The position numbers were made by a program, and so were the translations under genes. From Brevundimonas diminuta 470-4 (lineage in GTDB: Bacteria; Pseudomonadota; Alphaproteobacteria; Caulobacterales; Caulobacteraceae): a stretch of DNA of 64,000 bases. The DNA lies in the NCBI GenBank assembly GCA_000318405.1, contig KB291754.1, positions 1 through 64,000 on the forward strand, written 5' to 3'. Under the pieces are notes generated by a model. It was not told the origin of the DNA and did no database searches. It was given only the letters and a program-made list of their open reading frames with translations. This document shows, in pieces, positions 56,787 through 64,000 of the stretch. How positions within the stretch are numbered: position 1 is the stretch's first letter; every line of letters begins with the position of its first letter.

Positions 56787-59408
56787 GTGACGAAGACAGG
56801 GGCGACTCGCGTCGCGACAGCATCCCGACGGCGCGGCCGGAACGGCGGGCTTCGGCCCGGCCTGATCACGCTTATGCTATCGCTGGCCCTGTGCCTCGTC
56901 TGGGGCCTGACCGCGCCGCAGGTTCAGGCGCAGACGCCGCGTGACCGTCTGATCCTCGGCCTACCGCTGGAGCCGCCGAACCTCGACCCGACCTCAGGCG
57001 CGGCGGCGGCGGTGGATGAAGTCGTCTACGCCAATGTCTTCGAGGGCCTGACCCGGCTGACCCAGAACGGCGCCGTCGCCCCGTCGCTGGCTGAGTCTTG
57101 GGAGGCCGCGCCCGACGGCCTGACCTGGACCTTCCACCTGCGGCGCGGCGTGACCTTTTCCGACGGTTCGCCGTTCGACGCGGCCGTCGCCAAATTCTCT
57201 CTCGACCGCATCACCGCCGAAGGTTCGACCAACGCCCAGAAGGCCCTGTTCGAACCGATCCGCAATGTCGAGGTCATCGACCCGGCCACCATCCGCATCC
57301 ACCTGTCGCGGCCGATGGCCACCCTGCCCTATGTCCTGGCCTGGGGCGACGCGGTGATGGTGTCGCCGAACACCGCCGCGACCAACGCCGTCACGCCGGT
57401 CGGCACCGGCCCGTTCAAGCTGCAGAGCTGGCAGCGCGGCAGCCAACTGACCCTGATCCGCCGCGACGGCTACTGGGGCGCCGCACCGCGCCTGAACACC
57501 GTCGTCTTCCGCTTCATCAGCGACCCGACCGCCGCCTTCGCCGCCGTCAGCGCCGGCGATGTGGACGCCTTCCCCAACTATCCCGCGCCCGAGAATGTGG
57601 CCCAGTTCCAGCGCGACCCGCGATTCCGCGTCGTCGTCGGCGCCTCGGAAGGCAAGGTCATTCTGGGCATCAACAACACCAGGGCGCCGTTCAACGACGT
57701 GCGGGTACGCCGCGCCCTGTCCTACGCCATCGACCGCGAGGCCCTGATTCAGGGCGCCATGTTCGGCTTCGGCCAGCCGATCGGCAGCCACTATTCGCGT
57801 CAGGCGCCGGGCTATGTCGACCTGACCGGCCTGTCTCCCCACGATCCGGCCAAGGCGCGCGCCCTGCTGGCCGAGGCGGGCTATCCCAACGGCATCGACG
57901 TGACGCTGCGCCTGCCGCCCCGCCCCTACGCCCGGCGCAGCGGCGAGGTGCTGATCTCGCAACTGGCCGAGGCGGGCATCCGCGCAAAGATCGAGAATCT
58001 AGAATGGGCCCAGTGGCTGGATCAGGTGTTCAAGCGCCGCCAGTTCGACCTGACCATCGTCGAGCACGTCGAGCCGATGGATTACGACATCTATGGCCGC
58101 AAGGACTACTACTTCGGCTACGACAGCCCCGCCTTCGACGCCCTGCTGGCCCAGGTCAACGCCGCCCCGGACGAGGCGACGCGCAACCGCCTGCTGGGCG
58201 ACCTGCAACGCCGCATCGCCGATGACGCGGTCAACGGTTTCCTGTTCCAGTCCTCGCGCATCGGCGTGTGGAAGGCGGACGTGAACGGCCTGTGGATCAA
58301 CGGCCCCATCGCCGCCAACGACGTCACCGGCGCCTACTGGACCGGCGCGGGCGCAGCGGGCGCCGCGACCGCCGAGCGCACAGGGGGCGGCTTGCCCTGG
58401 GGCTGGATGTCCTTGGTCGCGGGCGCCGCGCTCCTCGCCTTCGTCGCCTGGCGCTTCGGCGCGGCCTGGCTGCTGAAGAAGCTGGGCGGCCACGCCCTGA
58501 CGCTGCTTGCGGCGACCGTGGTCATCTTCCTGCTGCTGCAGGTCGTGCCCGGCGATCCGGCCAGCTACATGATGGGGCTGAACGCCAGCCCGGAATCCAT
58601 CGCCGCCCTGCGCCAGCAGATGGGCCTCGAAGGCTCGGGTCTTGAGCGCTACTTCGCCTGGCTCGGCGACCTGCTGACCGGCAAATTCGGGACCAGCTAC
58701 ACCTATCAGGTGCCGGTCGGCGGCCTGATCGCAGAACGTCTGGCCGTGTCCGCGCCGCTGGCCCTGATGGCCACCGTCCTGTCGCTGCTGGTCGCCCTGC
58801 CCATCGGCGTCACCGCCGCCAGCCGCAGGGGAACCGCCGTCGACACCGGCCTGATCGGCGTCACGCAGGTCGGCGTCGCCCTGCCCAACTTCTGGATCGC
58901 CATGCTGCTGATCCTGCTGTTCTCGGTGAACCTGGGCTGGTTCTCGGCCGGAGGCTTCCCCGGCTGGAGCAGCGGCTTCTGGCCCGCCTTCAAGGCCCTG
59001 ATCCTGCCCGCCGTGGCGCTGGCCGCGCCGCAAGCCGCCATCCTGGCCCGCGTGCTGCGAACCGCCCTGCTGGACACCATGAACGAGGACTATGTCCGCA
59101 CCGCCCGCGCCAAGGGGCTGTCGGTCAATCAGGCCCTGTGGCGGCACGCTCTCAGGAACGCCTGGATCCCGGTCCTGACCATCCTTGGCCTGCAATTCCC
59201 CTTCCTGCTGGCGGGCGGCATCATCATCGAGAACGTCTTCTCCCTGCCCGGCTTGGGCCGACTGGTCTTCCAGGCCATCACCCAGCGCGACCTGATCGTG
59301 GTGCAGAGCGTGGTGGTGGTTCTGGTCTTCGCCGTGGTTCTGGTCAGCTTCCTGATCGACCTGGCTTATCTGTTCGCTGATCCGCGCCTGAGGGGACGCC
59401 GCGCATGA
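56787..59408 (+). CDS. Fusion of peptide ABC substrate-binding protein (family 5) and DppB-type permease
   Basis: 873 residues, GTG start with GAGGGA upstream. An N-terminal hydrophobic segment (about 26-48) is followed by a complete SBP family 5 domain (about 53-510: LDPTSGAAAAVDEVVYANVF, LTWTFHLRRGVTFSDGSPFD). One membrane helix at about 535-555 follows. A DppB/OppB permease (about 565-870) comes next, with GKFGTSYTYQVPVG, the EAA loop DYVRTARAKGLSVNQALWRH and PGLGRLVFQAI. The binding protein is usually a free periplasmic or lipid-anchored subunit; here it is covalently joined to the permease. Confidence 0.9.
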   Translation: MTKTGATRVATASRRRGRNGGLRPGLITLMLSLALCLVWGLTAPQVQAQTPRDRLILGLPLEPPNLDPTSGAAAAVDEVVYANVFEGLTRLTQNGAVAPSLAESWEAAPDGLTWTFHLRRGVTFSDGSPFDAAVAKFSLDRITAEGSTNAQKALFEPIRNVEVIDPATIRIHLSRPMATLPYVLAWGDAVMVSPNTAATNAVTPVGTGPFKLQSWQRGSQLTLIRRDGYWGAAPRLNTVVFRFISDPTAAFAAVSAGDVDAFPNYPAPENVAQFQRDPRFRVVVGASEGKVILGINNTRAPFNDVRVRRALSYAIDREALIQGAMFGFGQPIGSHYSRQAPGYVDLTGLSPHDPAKARALLAEAGYPNGIDVTLRLPPRPYARRSGEVLISQLAEAGIRAKIENLEWAQWLDQVFKRRQFDLTIVEHVEPMDYDIYGRKDYYFGYDSPAFDALLAQVNAAPDEATRNRLLGDLQRRIADDAVNGFLFQSSRIGVWKADVNGLWINGPIAANDVTGAYWTGAGAAGAATAERTGGGLPWGWMSLVAGAALLAFVAWRFGAAWLLKKLGGHALTLLAATVVIFLLLQVVPGDPASYMMGLNASPESIAALRQQMGLEGSGLERYFAWLGDLLTGKFGTSYTYQVPVGGLIAERLAVSAPLALMATVLSLLVALPIGVTAASRRGTAVDTGLIGVTQVGVALPNFWIAMLLILLFSVNLGWFSAGGFPGWSSGFWPAFKALILPAVALAAPQAAILARVLRTALLDTMNEDYVRTARAKGLSVNQALWRHALRNAWIPVLTILGLQFPFLLAGGIIIENVFSLPGLGRLVFQAITQRDLIVVQSVVVVLVFAVVLVSFLIDLAYLFADPRLRGRRA

Positions 59409-60247
59409 CCGACGCCCCCGCCAAGCCCCGCGTGCGTTGGCCCCTGTCGCTGATCGTCGGCGCCACGCTGACCGCCGTGGTGCTGGCGACCGCCCTGCTG
59501 GCCCTCGTCTGGACGCCCTATGACGTGGAGGCGGTGGACATCGCCGCCAAGCTGACCGCTCCCTCCGCCGCCCACTGGATGGGCACGGACCACTTCGGCC
59601 GCGACGTGCTGTCGATGATCATGGCGGGGGCGCAGAACTCCCTCGTCGTGGCCTTTGTCGCCGTCGGCATCGGCGTCGCAATCGGCACGCCCTTAGGCCT
59701 GACGGCGGCGGCGCGCGGCGGCTGGGTCGACGAACTGGTCATGCGCGGCAACGACCTGATCTTCGCCTTCCCCGCCCTGCTGCTGGCCGTGATGATCACC
59801 GCCGTCATGGGACCGGGCGCGATCAACGCCGTCATCGCCATTGGCGTCTTCAACATCCCCGTCTTCACCCGCGTCGCGCGCGGCGCAGCCCAAGGCCTGT
59901 GGACCCGCGAATACGTCCTGGCCGCCCGCACGGCGGGCAAGTCGAAAGCCCTGATCTCGCTGCAACACATCCTGCCCAATCTGATGAGCCTGCTGGTTGT
60001 TCAGGCGGCGATCCAGTTCGCCGTCGGCATCGTCGCCGAGGCCGGCCTGTCCTACGTCGGACTGGGCGCCCAGCCGCCCGCGCCCAGTTGGGGCCGGATG
60101 CTGGCCGAGGCCCAGACCATGATCGGCTTCGCGCCGTGGCTGGCGATCATGCCGGGGCTGGCCATCTTCGTGACCGTGCTGGGGCTCAGCCTGACCGGCG
60201 ACGGCCTGCGCGACCTGTTCGACCCGCGCGTGCGGCGGGAGCGTTGA
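59405..60247 (+). CDS. DppC-type peptide ABC transporter permease
   Basis: 280 residues. Its ATG overlaps the previous TGA (ATGA). It has the N-terminal helix and OppC_N region, then the BPD_transp_1 domain: HWMGTDHFGRDVLSMIMAGA near 60, a classic DppC motif, and the EAA loop YVLAARTAGKSKALISLQHI near 172. C-terminal GDGLRDLFDPRVRRER. It pairs with the permease half of the upstream fusion. Confidence 0.93.
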   Translation: MTDAPAKPRVRWPLSLIVGATLTAVVLATALLALVWTPYDVEAVDIAAKLTAPSAAHWMGTDHFGRDVLSMIMAGAQNSLVVAFVAVGIGVAIGTPLGLTAAARGGWVDELVMRGNDLIFAFPALLLAVMITAVMGPGAINAVIAIGVFNIPVFTRVARGAAQGLWTREYVLAARTAGKSKALISLQHILPNLMSLLVVQAAIQFAVGIVAEAGLSYVGLGAQPPAPSWGRMLAEAQTMIGFAPWLAIMPGLAIFVTVLGLSLTGDGLRDLFDPRVRRER

Positions 60248-60249
60248 CC

Positions 60250-61862
<1,613 letters not shown>

Positions 61863-61866
<4 letters not shown>

Positions 61867-62987
61867 ACCGCAGAACCGTCCTCGGCTCGGCCCTGATCGG
61901 CGCCGCAGCCTCCGCCGCCGGCGCTGCGAGCGCAAAACCCGCAGCACAGTCCGCCGCGCGCGCCTCGGGCCGCACCGGGCCGCTGAACCTGATCACCGAC
62001 GTCGAGGGGCTGAAGGTCGGTCAGGCCCACGACGCGGGCGTCCGCACCGGCGTCACCGTCATCCTGGCCGAAAAGCCCGCCACGGCCGCCGTGGACGTGC
62101 GCGGCGGCGGCCCCGCCGGGCGCGAGACCGACGTGCTGCGCCCTGAAAATCTGGTGCAGGAGGTGGACGCCATCATCCTGTCGGGCGGCTCGGTCTATGG
62201 CCTCGGCTCGGCCGACAGCGTCGCCGCCTGGATGGGGATGCGCGGGCGCGGCTACGGCATGGGCGGGGCGCCGGGCGTGCCCCCCTCGCCCATCATCCCG
62301 ACCGCCTGCCTCTATGATCTGGCCAACGGCGGGAACAAGCAGTGGGAGATGGAGCCCCCCTATCGCCGTCTGTCGGTTCAGGCGCTGGAGGCCGCGGGCG
62401 ACCGCTTCGACCTGGGCACGGCGGGGGCGGGCTATGGCGCAGAAGCCGGGGCGCTGAAGGGCGGGATCGGCTCGGCTTCGGCGGTCATGGAGGCGGGCTG
62501 GACAGTCGGCGCCATCGTGGCGGTCAACAGCGTCGGCTCGGTCGTGGCGCCGGGCGGCAAGAGCTTCTGGGCCGCCCCCTATGAGATCGGCGACGAGTTC
62601 GGCGGCCTCGGCTCGTCGGGTCTGCACGCCTCGGCCGAGGACTGGGGGCCGTCCAAGTTCCGGCCCCAGCCGCGCGAGAACACCACCATCGCCTGCATCG
62701 CCACCGACGTGGCCCTGACCCGCGTGGAGCTTCAGCGCGTGGCCATCATGGCGCAGGACGGCATGGCCCGCGCCATCCGCCCCGCCCACGCGCCGTTCGA
62801 CGGCGACACCCTGTTCAGCCTGTCGACCGGCAAGAAGGTCATCGACAATCCGGCCCTGCGTCAGGTCGCGGTGGCCCAGATCGGCAACGTCGCCGCCGAC
62901 GTCCTGGCCCGCGCCGTGGCGCGCGGCGTCTATCACGCCACCAACTATGACGGCGTCACCGGCAAGACCTGGCGCGAAATGGCCTGA
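61863..62987 (+). CDS. P1 family N-terminal-nucleophile hydrolase (DmpA/NylC type), probably Tat-exported
   Basis: 374 residues, ATGA overlap with the ATPase. Twin-Arg-like signal MNRRTVLGSALIGAAASAAG. The fold shows VEGLKVGQAHDAGVRTGVTV, IILSGGSVYGLGSADSVAAW and, near 278, RENTTIACIATDVALTRVEL. In this last segment the chain should cleave itself before Thr, which becomes the nucleophile, as at the Asn-Thr bond of NylC. PFDGDTLFSLSTG follows. Relatives cleave beta- or D-aminopeptides and 6-aminohexanoate oligomers. The substrate is inferred. Confidence 0.85.
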
Positions 62988-63010
62988 CCCCCTCCCGCCG
63001 GGAGAGGGTC
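62986..63010. terminator. Hairpin between the convergent P1 hydrolase and GGT genes
   Basis: GACCCCCTCCC (62986-62996) pairs with GGGAGAGGGTC (63000-63010) with one mismatch. It overlaps the P1 stop codon and lies 16 bp from the GGT stop. T-runs are short. Confidence 0.5.
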
Positions 63011-63026
63011 TTGATCAGCCGTCGGT

Positions 63027-64000
63027 TTAGCGGACGCCCAGCGCCAGGGCGTCCGGACGGCGGGTGTCGGCGGCGCCCAGGAAGCGGTCGCCGTCGACCA
63101 TGATCGACTGGGTGCTGCCCATCGTCATCGACGGACGCACCGTGTGGCCGCGCTCGCGCAGCAGCCGCTCCACGTCCGGCGAGAAGCCGCCTTCCAGCTC
63201 CAGCGGGCTGTCGCCGCCGCCCTGATTCAGGCGCGGACGCATGGCGGCCTCGGCCACGTTCAGCTGGTGGTCGATGACGTTGGAGACCAGCTGCACCATC
63301 GTCGCGATGATGTAGCCGCCGCCCGGCGTGCCGGTGACCAGCCACGGCTTGTCGTCCTTGAACACGATCATCGGCGTGATGGTCGAGCCTAGACGCTTGC
63401 CCGGCGCGGGCGAGTTCGGCTGCCCCTGCGTGCCCCAGTAGAAGTTGTCCAGATGGTTGTTCAGCAGGATGCCCGTGCCGACCGGCGCGACGTGGGCGCC
63501 GTAAGAGTTCGACAGCGTATAGGTGTTCGACACTGCGTTGCCGTAGGCGTCGGCCACCGAATAATGCGTCGTGTCCTTGCTCTCGAACGGATAGGGATTG
63601 CCTTCCGGCACGTCCTCGGCCTTCAGCGTCTTGTCCAGCGAGATCAGCTTGACGCGCTCGGCGGCGAATTCCTTGCTCGCCAGGCCCTTGGCCGGGGTCG
63701 TCCACTGCGGAGCGCCGCCGATCAGGTTGCGGTCGGACGAGGTGATCTTCATCGCCTCGGAGATTAGGTGCAGGCTGTCGACGCTGCCCCACCCCATCGC
63801 GCGCAGGTCGAAGTGCTCCAGCAGGTTCAGCGCCTCGGCGACGCTGACGCCCGAGGCCGTCGGCGGCATGAAGGAGATGCGGTGGCCGCGATAGCTGCCC
63901 CAGATCGGCTCTGACACATCGGCGCGATAGGCCGCCATGTCTTCCATCGTCATGACGCCGCCGCCGGCCTGAACGCCCGCCACGATTTCCCGCGCCAGTT
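63027..64000 (-). CDS. ggt: Gamma-glutamyltransferase, C-terminal part (5' end outside window)
   Basis: About 324 residues are visible; the frame stays open to the right edge, so the N-terminal part lies beyond 64000. The small-subunit nucleophile motif KDTTHYSVADAYGNAVSNTY is complete, the first Thr of TTHYSV being the autoprocessing nucleophile. GSTITPMIVFKD and GTPGGGYIIATMVQLVSNVI follow as in GGT. The enzyme transfers or hydrolyses gamma-glutamyl groups, usually in the periplasm. It converges on the cluster; whether it belongs to it is open. Confidence 0.92.
   Translation of the reverse strand, partial: LAREIVAGVQAGGGVMTMEDMAAYRADVSEPIWGSYRGHRISFMPPTASGVSVAEALNLLEHFDLRAMGWGSVDSLHLISEAMKITSSDRNLIGGAPQWTTPAKGLASKEFAAERVKLISLDKTLKAEDVPEGNPYPFESKDTTHYSVADAYGNAVSNTYTLSNSYGAHVAPVGTGILLNNHLDNFYWGTQGQPNSPAPGKRLGSTITPMIVFKDDKPWLVTGTPGGGYIIATMVQLVSNVIDHQLNVAEAAMRPRLNQGGGDSPLELEGGFSPDVERLLRERGHTVRPSMTMGSTQSIMVDGDRFLGAADTRRPDALALGVR

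Overview
The window looks like a chromosomal segment of a high-GC alphaproteobacterium of the Caulobacterales, most like a Brevundimonas/Caulobacter relative. The evidence is uniform high-GC codon use, a tRNA-His with a G1:U72 pair, A73 and no encoded G-1, an flbT-flaF pair, a SpmX-like pseudo-muramidase, the alphaproteobacterial families DUF1489, UPF0262 and DUF2948, and TonB-dependent receptors without iron-type signalling domains. The genus is inferred from family resemblance only. I saw no CRISPR array, insertion sequence, prophage or rRNA gene.

Layout. 1-350: minus-strand tRNA-Tyr, tRNA-Gly and the first ten codons of tuf (EF-Tu). 0.5-6.7 kb: rlmB, a TerC-family protein, a metG / 2OG-Fe(II) oxygenase pair, a MATE exporter and DUF1489. 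6.7-11.4 kb: a REP-like inverted repeat, then a leucine/isovalerate operon liuB-liuC-liuD; its missing liuA lies at 34.4 kb. 11.5-14.1 kb: a cNMP-binding patatin overlapping tam tail to tail, and tRNA-His. 14.2-17.5 kb: an M48 protease, a lipoprotein made of a TonB C-terminal domain, and the exbB-exbD-tonB operon. 17.9-22.9 kb: tRNA-Phe, infA-maf-rng-yacG, murA-DUF2948-UPF0262 and tRNA-Thr.

23-31.8 kb holds a propeller-amidohydrolase fusion, DedA, MsrB, an S41-like peptidase, DUF805, lipB and a FliN-like protein. 31.8-42.6 kb holds tRNA-Leu, mgtE, a SpmX-like protein, liuA, stress-type small proteins (two with sigma-EcfG-like promoters), exoD, flaF/flbT, a MoxR ATPase, an unusual lipoprotein, an HD phosphohydrolase, a NrtR-like regulator and tRNA-Ser.

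42.8-63.0 kb is the most coherent accessory region. It runs almost entirely on the plus strand: ALDH, SDR, isopropylmalate-dehydrogenase-like enzyme, M20 amidohydrolase, XRE-cupin regulator, TonB receptor, class III omega-aminotransferase, second TonB receptor, PhoD phosphatase, PhoN/PAP2 phosphatase, a peptide ABC importer with fused subunits, and a secreted NylC/DmpA-type P1 hydrolase. A gamma-glutamyltransferase faces it and runs off the right edge. Read together, these genes could bring an amide- or peptide-linked amino compound across both membranes, hydrolyse it, transaminate the omega-amino product and oxidise the aldehyde. The substrate is not known and this is inference.
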